A stretch of DNA of 39,802 nucleotides from Bacillus sp. AFS059628 (GTDB lineage Bacteria; Bacillota; Bacilli; Bacillales; Bacillaceae_G), in the NCBI RefSeq assembly GCF_002571225.1, contig NZ_NVEC01000055.1, positions 1 through 39,802 on the forward strand, in the 5' to 3' direction. Positions 27,613-35,330 of the stretch are shown in pieces. The notes below the pieces were generated by a model that was not told the origin of the DNA, did no database searches, and saw only the letters and a list, made by a program, of their open reading frames with translations. The translations under genes and the position numbers were made by a program. Positions within the stretch are counted from its first letter, which is position 1. Every line of letters starts with the position of its first letter.

Positions 27613-28756
27613 AAAGAAGAATAAAAAAATCGATTATTCAAAATTAAAACGGAAACTCTACCAATATATCTTTACGATTGTCATGGCAGCAGTTATATTT
27701 GTGCTGTTTTTGCGTCTATTTATCCAAGGGACACTTGGGGAGTGGATTGTACGTTTTTTGGAAAACAGTTATCATTTAGAGCGTTGGGACGCAATGATAA
27801 TATATCAGTATACTATACGGAACAATATAGAAATTTTCATTTATGTGGCGGTTGCCATTAGTATTCTTATTCTATGCCGCGTTATGCTTTTAAAATTTGT
27901 AAAATACTTTGAAGAGATAAATACCGGTATTGATATACTTATTCAGAACGAAGATAAACAAATTGAGCTTTCTGCGGAATTGGAGTTCATGGAACAGAAG
28001 CTCAACACATTAAAGCGAACCCTTGAAAAGCGAGAGCATGATGCAAAGCTGGCCGAACAAAGAAAAAATGAAGTTGTTATGTACTTGGCACACGATATTA
28101 AAACGCCTCTTACATCAGTTATCGGTTATCTGATCCTGCTTGACGAGGCACCCGACATGCCAAGAGAGCAAAAGGCAAAGTACGTGCATATCACGTTAGA
28201 CAAAGCATATCGTCTGGAACAGTTAATCAACGAGTTTTTTGAGATTACGCGATATAACCTTCAAACGATTACGCTCACGAAAAAGCACATAGACCTATAC
28301 TATATGCTGGTGCAAATGACTGATGAATTTTATCCCCAGCTTGCTGCGAGGGGAAAACAGGTGGTACTCCATGCTTCTGAAGATTTGACCGTATTTGGTG
28401 ACGCTGATAAGCTAGCGAGGGTCTTTAACAATATTTTGAAAAACGCCACTGCATACAGCAAGGACGACAGTGTTATTGACATTACGGCGAACCTATCCGA
28501 AGATGTGGTATCCATCGTTTTCGAGAACGACGGAAACATCCCGAAAGATAAACTTGCTACCATATTTGAAAAGTTTTACAGATTGGATGATGCCCGTTCT
28601 TCTGATACGGGCGGCGCGGGACTTGGATTGGCGATTGCCAAAGAAATCATTGTTCAACATGGCGGACAGATTTACGCGGAAAGTAATGATAACTCTACGA
28701 CTTTCACGGTAGAACTTCCAGTCTTTCAAGGCTCGGTTAATAAAGGGAATTCTTAG
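27602..28756 (+). CDS. vanS: VanS-type sensor histidine kinase (VanA-like)
   Basis: It starts at TTG 27602 within the end of vanR, giving 384 residues. Two membrane segments (about 21-41 and 76-96) enclose a short external loop of about 35 residues. This is the VanA-type layout, which responds to glycopeptide or cell-wall stress. His164 lies in MYLAHDIKTPLTS. The N box (ARVFNNILKNATAYS), the G boxes (RSSDTGGAGLGLAIAKE) and the F box (FEKFYRL) are intact, so an active kinase/phosphatase is expected. Divergence from the remembered Tn1546 protein is concentrated in the membrane and loop part. No vanH, vanA or vanX gene is in the window, so the pair is an orphan or has new targets. Confidence 0.93.
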   Translation: MKNKKKNKKIDYSKLKRKLYQYIFTIVMAAVIFVLFLRLFIQGTLGEWIVRFLENSYHLERWDAMIIYQYTIRNNIEIFIYVAVAISILILCRVMLLKFVKYFEEINTGIDILIQNEDKQIELSAELEFMEQKLNTLKRTLEKREHDAKLAEQRKNEVVMYLAHDIKTPLTSVIGYLILLDEAPDMPREQKAKYVHITLDKAYRLEQLINEFFEITRYNLQTITLTKKHIDLYYMLVQMTDEFYPQLAARGKQVVLHASEDLTVFGDADKLARVFNNILKNATAYSKDDSVIDITANLSEDVVSIVFENDGNIPKDKLATIFEKFYRLDDARSSDTGGAGLGLAIAKEIIVQHGGQIYAESNDNSTTFTVELPVFQGSVNKGNS

Positions 28757-28815
28757 AAAATAATCATTGTTTCTTAAGAAATTCTTAAGGTTATCTCTAC
28801 TTTTTCTTAGGAAAT
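28750..28815 (+). promoter_or_regulatory. Four in-phase VanR-box-like repeats after vanS
   Basis: TTCTTAG or TTCTTAAG occurs at 28750, 28771, 28782 and 28804. The spacings of 21, 11 and 22 bases are all close to whole helical turns. Three of the four continue as AAAAT, AAAT or GAAAT (for example TTCTTAGGAAATT). From memory the VanR consensus is TCGTANGAAATT, and the vanH promoter of Tn1546 has a similar repeat array. This is probably the surviving vanH promoter region. Confidence 0.6.
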
Positions 28816-28838
28816 TAACAATTTAATATTAATAAATG

Positions 28839-28886
28839 GCTCGTTCTTATGCAGTAGATTTAAATCATAAGAACGAGCTTTTTTAT
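28839..28886 (+). terminator. Terminator or attenuator hairpin in the former vanH leader
   Basis: GCTCGTTCTTATG at 28839-28851 pairs perfectly with 28866-28878, followed by TTTTTTA. A hairpin with the same CTCGTTCTTA stem lies between vanS and vanH in Tn1546 as I remember it. Confidence 0.85.
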
Positions 28887-28935
28887 TTCGTCAAAGAAAG
28901 ACATGATAACTTATGCGTGGATTAAAATAGCTTAC

Positions 28936-29175
28936 ATGAATAAAGAGCTGTTTTTTCAGAGTAAAGTAGAGGTTCAAAAATATGATCAAAATCACAAAGA
29001 TAACATAGATAATACAGGGACTACCTCAATTTTTCATTAAGATGGGGAAAAATATTTGATTTCATATTATTCTTTTTTTCAAAATAAAACAATTGAAGTT
29101 GAAATACCAGTGAATGAATTTTATGGAATATATGGAGAAAATATAGATGGGGTGATTGTGACCACCCGTTCTTGA
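28936..29175 (+). pseudogene. Small gene interrupted by one in-frame stop
   Basis: From ATG 28936 (or ATG 28903 in the same frame) the reading frame runs MNKELFFQSKVEVQKY and so on to a TAA at 29038-29040. It then continues in the same frame with good protein-like sequence (DGEKYLISYYSFFQ, IEVEIPVNEFYGIYGE) to TGA at 29173-29175. One point mutation at the stop would restore an 80-codon (or 91-codon) gene. I do not recognise the family. It sits where vanH would be expected after the VanR-type control region. Confidence 0.5.
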
Positions 29176-29231
29176 ATTATATTCTAAAATGACAAAGTTA
29201 TAAATTACAATGTAAAGTTAGGAGATTTTAA

Positions 29232-29870
29232 ATGCATTCAGAAGTTTTGATTAATTATTTATATACTTATTTTTTTACTATTATTTTTTGTATAGTGTTT
29301 CAAATTGGATTTTATTTTAAAACGAAAAAAAATATATCTATTCAGCATTTTCTATGGGTGTATGTTTTTCTATTCTACCTTTCACTAGTGTATAAGGTAA
29401 CGCAGATAGGGACTATATGGGACATAGGAAGATACGAAACATTAATTCGTGCAAATCAAATTAACTTGATTCCATTTGCTTCTGAAGGTATGACTACTTA
29501 TGTCTTAAACATTTTACTGTTTATGCCATTAGGTTTTTTATTGCCGACTATTTGGCCGCAGTTTAGAAGAATGAAAAGTGCTGCCTATGCTGGATTCGGT
29601 TTTTCATTGGCTATTGAGTTAGGTCAATTGCTAGATAATAGAATTACAGATATTGATGATTTATCTATGAACACCCTGGGAGCAATTATTGGGTATTTAT
29701 TATATAGAGTATTATTCAAAATGATATATAAAAGAGATGAAAAAAAGATTGATAATAATATCTCTCTAGTAATAAAATACGAGGCTATTTTTTATTTAGT
29801 TTGCTCATTTGTAGGTATGATGTTAATTTATTATCCAGTTTTATTTAGACGGCCTTTAATGCTTCAATAA
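29232..29870 (+). CDS. VanZ-family membrane protein
   Basis: This 212-residue protein has five or so hydrophobic segments and the VanZ-like core: NLIPF, then YVLNILLFMPLGFLLPTIWP, FGFSLAIELGQLLDNRITDI and DDLSMNTLGAIIGYLLY. VanZ proteins raise low-level teicoplanin or lipoglycopeptide resistance by an unknown mechanism. The Asp-rich segment TDIDDLSMNTLG is the family hallmark. Its sequence does not resemble the Tn1546 VanZ beyond the family pattern, and its base composition is AT-rich like local DNA, unlike vanRS. It may therefore be native and adjacent by chance. TTAGGAGA precedes the ATG. Confidence 0.85.
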   Translation: MHSEVLINYLYTYFFTIIFCIVFQIGFYFKTKKNISIQHFLWVYVFLFYLSLVYKVTQIGTIWDIGRYETLIRANQINLIPFASEGMTTYVLNILLFMPLGFLLPTIWPQFRRMKSAAYAGFGFSLAIELGQLLDNRITDIDDLSMNTLGAIIGYLLYRVLFKMIYKRDEKKIDNNISLVIKYEAIFYLVCSFVGMMLIYYPVLFRRPLMLQ

Positions 29871-30149
29871 AGTGATTAATATACATATAGCAAATTGATT
29901 CTTAAATAATAGGAAATTACATATACCCATTTATATTAAATTTTCATAGAAATCTTTCAAAACTATTCTTACTGAAGGTTGAGTGGTTATTGAATTGATT
30001 TCTATTGCTCCCGTTTTCTATCAAAGTACCAGCCTTTAATTAACAATTATATCCATTGTAAAAAAATAAGATAGGCTTTAATATTTACCAGTATTTAAGT
30101 GCCGAAAATTATTTAAGGCATTTCAACCAAAATTTAAGAGGAGCATACA

Positions 30150-31133
30150 ATGAACAAACTAAAAAGGTTATTGAAACGTAAAGCGACTTGGATAATTCTT
30201 ATCCTATTCGTATTTGTTTATGTAAATAACAGTTCTTTTTTTGCTAAGAGGGACGATGGAACTCCTCTTCTTCTTGCTCACCGAGGACTTTCGCAAACAT
30301 TTAGCATGGAAGAAATAGAGAGTGATACATGTACAGCAGAACGTATAAATAAACCTGAACACTCTTATTTAGAAAATACAATTCCATCTATGGAAGCTGC
30401 ATTTAAAGCTGGAGCTGATCTAGTAGAGTTTGATGTTCAACCAACTAAAGATAATAATTTTGTTATTTTTCATGATTGGACGCTTGATTGCCGTACTAAT
30501 GGTAAAGGTGTTACAAGAGATTTTACAACAAAAGAATTACAAGCACTTGATATTGGTTACGGTTATACAGCTGATGGGGGTAAAACATTCCCATTTCGTG
30601 GCAAAGGGATTAATCTTATGCCAACACTTGATGAAGTACTTACCCATTTTCCAGATCGTTCTTTTCTTATTCATATTAAAAGCGATGATGAAAATGAAGG
30701 AATCCAATTGGCTACTCACCTCAAGAAATTACCAGCGAAACGCCTTGATCAAATAACTGTATATGGTGGCGATAAACCAATTGCTGTGATAAAAGAGCGC
30801 ATCCCTAGTTTAAGAACAATGTCAAAAGCGACCATGAAAAAAGATCTTATTACTTATATGGCATTAGGATGGACTGGCTACATACCTTCAAGCCTGAAGC
30901 ATGGAGAATTACATATACCAGACAAAGTAGCTCCTTGGCTTTGGGGATGGCCAAATCGTTTTCTTAATCGAATGGATAAAGCAGATACTCGAGTTATTAT
31001 TGTAGGAGGAAATGGGTTTGGGTTTTCAAGTGGATTTGACTCATCTGAAGATATAAAACGCCTTCCTGAAGATTATACAGGTGGAATTTGGACAAATCGC
31101 ATTGATAAAATAGCACCTGTATTTAAGAAATAA
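30150..31133 (+). CDS. Membrane-anchored glycerophosphodiester phosphodiesterase
   Basis: The protein is 327 residues with an N-terminal membrane anchor (about 12-30) and the GDPD TIM barrel outside. Key elements are LLAHRGLS (catalytic His), ENTIPSMEAAFKAGADLVEF, DVQPTKDNNFVIFHDWTLD (metal Glu/Asp and second His), RSFLIHIKSDD, and GGIWTNRIDK near the end. Enzymes of this family cleave glycerophosphodiesters, including teichoic-acid or phospholipid breakdown products, to glycerol 3-phosphate. A CxAE-type insertion after LAHRG (about 60-80) is longer than in the shortest family members. AAGAGGAGC is the ribosome binding site. The gene is alone, with a terminator downstream. Confidence 0.92.
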   Translation: MNKLKRLLKRKATWIILILFVFVYVNNSSFFAKRDDGTPLLLAHRGLSQTFSMEEIESDTCTAERINKPEHSYLENTIPSMEAAFKAGADLVEFDVQPTKDNNFVIFHDWTLDCRTNGKGVTRDFTTKELQALDIGYGYTADGGKTFPFRGKGINLMPTLDEVLTHFPDRSFLIHIKSDDENEGIQLATHLKKLPAKRLDQITVYGGDKPIAVIKERIPSLRTMSKATMKKDLITYMALGWTGYIPSSLKHGELHIPDKVAPWLWGWPNRFLNRMDKADTRVIIVGGNGFGFSSGFDSSEDIKRLPEDYTGGIWTNRIDKIAPVFKK

Positions 31134-31226
31134 GGGATAATATAACAGTCGAAGTTTTTTCATCTGTTTAACCATTTATATTTTAAAAGAAGATTTATTA
31201 ATAATTTTAAAGGTTTATATACCGGT

Positions 31227-31273
31227 AAACACCCCTGATTTCCTATGAATAATGGAAATCGGGGGTGTTTTTT
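31227..31273 (+). terminator. Terminator after the glycerophosphodiesterase gene
   Basis: AAACACCCCTGATTTCC at 31227-31243 pairs with 31254-31270 over 17 bases, followed by TTT. Confidence 0.9.
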
Positions 31274-31380
31274 GGATGAATGGAACTTATTTTATTTATA
31301 TTCAAACAGAAGTACGACAACGATTGAATAATTACTCACAAGATGTAAAAATGAGCTGAATCCTCATAAATAACTAACTG

Positions 31381-31606
31381 TAGAAAAGTAAATTTTTCGT
31401 TTGGGGGTACTTTCAAAATCTTAGGTTGATGGGCATGTGAAGGTACCCCATCGCTATCAACTTAAGAAATTAATTGTTCTCTAAAGCGAAAAAATAAAAT
31501 GAATTTCTTTGAACACCTATGAAAAGAATAAATTTTCGTTCTGGGAGAACTTCAAAATGTTAGCTTGATAGCGATGTGAATGGAATCTCCACTGATTAAA
31601 GTTTCC
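31381..31606. repeat. Two imperfect direct repeats with hairpins
   Basis: The block at 31381-31449 (GAAAAGTAAATTTTTCGTTT, then GGGGGTAC, TTCAAAATCTTAGGTTGATG) recurs at 31521-31582 as GAAAAGAATAAATTTTCGTT, then CTGGGAGAAC, TTCAAAATGTTAGCTTGATA. GGGGGTAC and GTACCCC form a hairpin in the first copy, and TTGATAGCGATG in the second is the reverse complement of CATCGCTATCAA at 31449-31460. They resemble dispersed B. cereus-group intergenic repeats. The last part (31589-31604) also matches the right edge of the window in inverted orientation. Confidence 0.6.
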
Positions 31607-31608
31607 CT

Positions 31609-32640
31609 TTATTCCACGCCACTCTCTAAAATAGAGAAAGATGCATTTTCACAATTAATTTCTGCCATCGCACCGTAAGGTAAAATAAACTTCGGTTCAG
31701 TATGACCAAAATTTAAATTATAAAGAATCGGCAAATCTTCTAAGTTATATTCTTTCATAACTTTTAGTATTTCATGTTTATATTCTTCATAATAAATTTC
31801 GTCTTTTGGTTTACCAAAAATGATACCTTTTGCTTTTGGGAGAATGCCTTGCGCTGCGTAATTTCGTAAACAATACTTTATATAACTTGGTTCTGGATGG
31901 TCTTCAGAAGTTTCAAAGAAAAGGATACTATTCTCCCAATGTTTTTTCTCAGGCCAAAGCTCCGTTCCTTTTGCAAATTCCAGTACTTCTATACAACCAC
32001 CAATTAAGCGTCCTTGTACAGTAGTAGAGCCTTGAAGTAGTTCATATCCTTTGTTTTGTTGCATCGTACGCCTTGTATCCTTATTTATCTCTATCCATTC
32101 TAAACGCTCACTCGTCCATTCAGGAGCTGGTTGAATTTCGCCAATCATTTCATTGGAAAAGAGAGTTCGCTTTACCATTTCAACTGTATATGGATCCATC
32201 TCTATATTTTCGGCAAAATCAGTTAAAATGGCTGGACCGTAAAAAGAGGAAATTCCTGCTTTATGACAAAACAAGTGTGAAACGGTAACATCAGAGTATC
32301 CCATAAAAATTTTCGGGTTTTCACGTATTACATTAAAATCTATATAGGGAAGTAAGCGAATGCTATCTTCACCGCCAATATTCGCAATAATTGCTTTCAC
32401 ACGCGTATCTTGAAATGCAGTCATTAAATCTTCCGCACGAGCCTGTGGATTGTTATAAATGAATTCGCTACCTTTTAAACTATTCGGCATTGGAACAACC
32501 GTAAGACCAAAAACTTCTTCTAATCTCTTTACTCCTTGATCATATCGCCATCGTATCTCAGAATCACCTGCGCCTCCCCATGAAGGACTTACTGTTGCCA
32601 CGATATCACCTGGCTGTAATCTCTTTGGTTTCTTTAACAT
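31609..32640 (-). CDS. S66-family serine carboxypeptidase (LD-carboxypeptidase / MccF-like)
   Basis: This 343-residue S66 peptidase has the nucleophile Ser116 in IFMGYSDVTVSHL, Glu in GGCIEVLEF, and catalytic His in NLNFGHTEPKFILPYG. It also has the N-terminal LQPGDIVATVSPS signature. Members either trim the D-alanine of muropeptide tetrapeptides (LdcA) or, like MccF, cleave and detoxify microcin-C-type peptidyl-adenylates. The WGGAGD N-terminal loop and the length favour the MccF-like branch, which B. cereus-group genomes carry. There is no signal peptide, so it is cytoplasmic. AGGAGCGGAG on the minus strand precedes the ATG. A broken second copy exists at about 34110-34190. Confidence 0.9.
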   Translation of the reverse strand: MLKKPKRLQPGDIVATVSPSWGGAGDSEIRWRYDQGVKRLEEVFGLTVVPMPNSLKGSEFIYNNPQARAEDLMTAFQDTRVKAIIANIGGEDSIRLLPYIDFNVIRENPKIFMGYSDVTVSHLFCHKAGISSFYGPAILTDFAENIEMDPYTVEMVKRTLFSNEMIGEIQPAPEWTSERLEWIEINKDTRRTMQQNKGYELLQGSTTVQGRLIGGCIEVLEFAKGTELWPEKKHWENSILFFETSEDHPEPSYIKYCLRNYAAQGILPKAKGIIFGKPKDEIYYEEYKHEILKVMKEYNLEDLPILYNLNFGHTEPKFILPYGAMAEINCENASFSILESGVE

Positions 32641-33115
32641 ATTAACTCCGCTCCTACATAATGTAATGGATTACGATTATCAAACTGTAGTATTGAAAAA
32701 TATGATGCATGGCATTAGTTTCTTCATCATCAATCTGTTTACCTGCTGGGATTCAAGAATTCAGTCTTAGTGTTGAATATAGGAATAACTGATTTATATT
32801 TGAAAATTACAGTATGCAACATTGTATGAGAAAGATGGTTGCTATTTTCTGCAATTTGTAACTGTAATGATTATAGGTTGGTCGTATTCAATCCGAAAAA
32901 TAAAATCATCATGAATAGAGAGGTGATAGCTGTTCCTGAACAAGAAAGCTATCGCCTTTAGGCACTTGGGATGATAGTGAGATTGGATACGGAGTTTCAC
33001 TAAAAATCGCAACGTTCGTGGTACTTTAAGTGTCTGAAGTATAGGTAGTTTCTTCGGTTTTTTTGTTGGGGTTTTTAGGGGAGTATTCTTTAATTATTAG
33101 ATAGAGAGGTAAAAT
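32641..33115. other. Gene-less interval holding copy 1 of a duplicated leader
   Basis: Bases 32798-32919 match 34222-34344 with about one gap and scattered changes, including the final ATAAAATCATCATGAAT. In the second copy this leads into a real gene (34355). Here no coding sequence follows; instead a hairpin appears (GGTGATAGCT 32922-32931 with 32947-32956). The rest shows no features. Confidence 0.7.
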
Positions 33116-33148
33116 AAAAAATACACCTAATTACTAGGTGTATTTTTT
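33116..33148. terminator. Bidirectional terminator
   Basis: AAAAAATACACCTA pairs perfectly with TAGGTGTATTTTTT across five bases. It could end the minus-strand repeat-protein transcript about 150 bases upstream of it, or anything coming from the left. Confidence 0.8.
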
Positions 33149-33298
33149 AGACTTGAAAACCACATATGTATTGAAAATTTCTCTTGGGTAGAGTGTATCA
33201 CAATAGAAATCATGTATATACATAATATTCGTTACATCGAATGGTTTCCTTGTAAATATATGAAAATGGTAAACTAAATAGATTTCAATTTGGGCAAC

Positions 33299-33904
33299 TT
33301 AAATACCTGTACCATGTTCAGAGTTAGCGGGAGCCACGCCAGTATTGCCATGAGTTTCAACTTTTGGAGCAGGGAAATGTGCATGCCCTTCTTGTTTAGG
33401 AGCCCCACCAGTGTCACCGATGTTTAATGCAGGAGCCCAAGTATCCGCATGTGAATCTAATTTTGAGCTTAAATCAGCATGTGTCTCTTGTTTAGGAGCA
33501 GGGAAATGTTCGTGCCCCTCAAGTTTCGGAGTCGGCGTATCACCAACATTTAAAGCAGGAGCGCCAGTATTACCATGCGCTTCTAACGTAGGAGCAAAGA
33601 AGTCAGCGTGACTCTCTTGTTTAGGAGCAGGGAAATGTTCATGCCCTTCAAGTTTAGGAGCGCCGCCGGTATCGCCAATATTGAAAGCAGGAGCCCAAGT
33701 ATCCCCTTTATTATATGATGAAATAGGAGGTCTTCCATGATCATAAGCAGGAGCGCCACCGTAGTCACCATGATTTTCTAATTTCGGAGCAGGAACATCG
33801 CCATGCTCCGCTTTCACAACGCCGCCATCCCCAATATTTAAACCAAAAAGACCAAAGCTAAACACTGATAACCCTACAACAGCTGTACTAATTTTTCTTT
33901 TCAA
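33299..33904 (-). CDS. Secreted protein made of 11-residue Phr-tail-like repeats
   Basis: The start is TTG 33904 after AAAGGAGAGAG (201 residues). Residues 1-32 are a signal peptide (KRKISTAVVGLSVFSFGLFG, cleavage at VKA-E). The rest is about 15 units of 11 residues with the pattern x-H/G-x-D/H-x-x-A-P-x-x-E/N. Examples are IGDTGGAPKLE, GHEHFPAPKQE, SHADFFAPTLE, AHGNTGAPALN and IGDTGGAPKQE. There are no Cys residues, no membrane segments and no sorting signal. The two units of the Phr precursor at 16256-16417 have the same pattern and length. It may be a multi-copy peptide precursor, a decoy, or a His/Asp-rich metal-binding wall protein. No rap gene is adjacent. Annotation as a hypothetical protein would hide this link. 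Confidence 0.8.
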   Translation of the reverse strand: MKRKISTAVVGLSVFSFGLFGLNIGDGGVVKAEHGDVPAPKLENHGDYGGAPAYDHGRPPISSYNKGDTWAPAFNIGDTGGAPKLEGHEHFPAPKQESHADFFAPTLEAHGNTGAPALNVGDTPTPKLEGHEHFPAPKQETHADLSSKLDSHADTWAPALNIGDTGGAPKQEGHAHFPAPKVETHGNTGVAPANSEHGTGI

Positions 33905-34109
33905 TCTATCTCTCTCCTTTTGCTATGGTTTTCCATTTTGTCTAAACGTGGTAGATAAAATGAAATGAATCGTAAAAAAATTCTAAATATATTACGATAT
34001 ACGAATAATTCTGTGTAATATTTTGTAAAACCTCCTTGAAATTTGAAATTTATGAAAATAAAATTCGACATGGTTCATTTTTCAACTAGTTGAATAATTT
34101 GTGATTGAG
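33905..34109. other. Upstream region of the repeat-protein gene
   Basis: AT-rich DNA with the minus-strand promoter region of the repeat protein. I could not fix a specific -35/-10 pair. Nothing else was seen. Confidence 0.4.
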
Positions 34110-34190
34110 TTTTTATAAAGCTATTCGTTAACCTTAGGACCGAAAGTAGTTCTTAATTTCTTTACACCGTGGTCATAAGGTTATTTTAGC
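34110..34190 (-). pseudogene. Fragment of a second S66 peptidase gene
   Basis: Read on the minus strand, about 34180-34130 encodes YDHGVKKLRTTFGPKV, which matches YDQGVKRLEEVFGLTV (residues 33-48) of the intact S66 protein at 31609-32640. A frameshift follows, with TNSF continuing the match to PNSLKG. Nothing else of the gene survives. It lies just before copy 2 of the duplicated leader, in the same order as the intact gene and copy 1. Confidence 0.75.
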
Positions 34191-34221
34191 TTTGAATTAA
34201 ATTAAAGCCCTCTTGCTGTAT

Positions 34222-34344
34222 ATTTAAAAATTACAGTATGCAACATTGCATAAGAAAGATGGTTGCTATTTTGTATAACGTGTAACTATAATGGTTACAG
34301 GTTGGGCGTATCCAATCAAAAAAATAAAATCATCATGAATGGAG
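34222..34344 (+). repeat. Copy 2 of a duplicated leader/promoter segment
   Basis: It matches 32798-32919 nearly base for base (ACAGTATGCAACATTG, AGAAAGATGGTTGCTATTTT, and so on). This copy ends in GGAGA (34341-34345) and the start codon of the secreted protein at 34355, so the repeat contains that gene's promoter and 5' untranslated region. Confidence 0.85.
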
Positions 34345-34354
34345 ATGTTTCATA

Positions 34355-34996
34355 ATGGGTATGAAAAAATTAATTTTAGCTGGTGCTTTAGGTATCGCAG
34401 CATTATCAGGAACGAATTTACCAGGATTAGAAGTAACAAAAGCGAGTGCAGCTTCTATTGAATCGAATTTCTCGACGTTAGAAGGACGAGTAGTAGAAGT
34501 AGATAACGGTGTAATTGTCGTAAAATCTAAGCAATATGAGGAGCCAGTTAGTGTATACATGGATACTTTCTCAAATGTGAAAGTAGGAGATGAGGTTAAG
34601 GCTACTGGATCTATGATGCGTAATTTTACAGAATATATGGTTGCAACTGCAATTGAAAATACAACAAACAAGTTAGGCATGCACATGAAAGAAGATGGCT
34701 CACCTGATTATGTAATTGGAGAAGTATCAAAAGTAGGAACGATGGAAGATGAGGGAGACGGTGCTACTAAATATGTCGTAGTGGAGTATCCATCGTTAAA
34801 CGGGAAGAAAGTTATTATTGATGTTTTCTTAACAAAGGGACAAGTATTTAATACGGGTGAGAAAGTGAAAATTGATATGAAGTATGTGGGCTGGGGCGGA
34901 AGTTCTATTAACTGGAACACAACGGACAATATTGAAAAAGTTCATGAGGTAAAGAGCAACGTTGAAAATAATGATGATGTTTGGATTTGGTCTTAA
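34355..34996 (+). CDS. Secreted protein with two OB-like repeats, unknown function
   Basis: The 213-residue protein has a signal peptide (MGMKKLILAGALGIAALSG, cleavage near ASA-A at about 33). Two similar beta-rich halves follow: LEGRVVEVDNGVIVVKS, VYMDTFSNVKVGDEVKATG, and then VIGEVSKVGTM, VIIDVFLTKGQVFNTGEKVK. The repeated G-E/R-V-x-x-V ... V-x-x-G-(D/E)-K/E-V pattern suggests paired OB-fold or DUF3221-like small barrels. No catalytic residues stand out. GGAGA is nine bases before the ATG. The promoter region is one copy of a duplicated segment. A strong terminator follows. Confidence 0.75.
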   Translation: MGMKKLILAGALGIAALSGTNLPGLEVTKASAASIESNFSTLEGRVVEVDNGVIVVKSKQYEEPVSVYMDTFSNVKVGDEVKATGSMMRNFTEYMVATAIENTTNKLGMHMKEDGSPDYVIGEVSKVGTMEDEGDGATKYVVVEYPSLNGKKVIIDVFLTKGQVFNTGEKVKIDMKYVGWGGSSINWNTTDNIEKVHEVKSNVENNDDVWIWS

Positions 34997-35028
34997 TTAG
35001 AATTCTGTAATTAACAAATGTAACATGC

Positions 35029-35067
35029 AGCACCCATCAAATGATTATTTGATGGGTGCTTTTTTAT
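35029..35067 (+). terminator. Terminator after the secreted two-repeat protein
   Basis: AGCACCCATCAAAT at 35029-35042 pairs perfectly with 35047-35060 across four bases, followed by TTTTTTA. Confidence 0.95.
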
Positions 35068-35330
35068 TTTTTCTGCTATTGAGACAAATGGAGCAATTTA
35101 CGGTTCATATTCATTTTTTAGCGTGAATTACGTGTGAAATCAAAACGTTATGTGTAGTACATAATAAATACAGTTGTTATCCTATTTTAATTACATGTGG
35201 ATATAGGATAAAGTTGATTTATCATCCTATATTAAAATAAAAATAAACCACTGTTCGATTTGAATATTCCACGATATAATGGTGAGAGTTTATGACAGAA
35301 TAAATATTTACATAAGAAGTGAGGTACTGT

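Noticed and set aside
28470-28729. Overlapping ORFs on both strands within vanS
   Set aside because: They are by-products of the higher-GC vanS reading frame. VanS itself has intact N and G boxes there.
29232-29870. VanZ-family gene as part of a VanA-type operon with vanRS
   Set aside because: It shares only the family core with Tn1546 VanZ as I recall it, has local AT-rich composition and is separated from vanS by a broken gene and a terminator-like hairpin.
33299-33904. CRISPR or DNA tandem-repeat array
   Set aside because: The roughly 33-bp periodicity is explained by coding for 11-residue protein repeats in one open frame with a signal peptide. The repeats are too variable for CRISPR and have no spacer structure.
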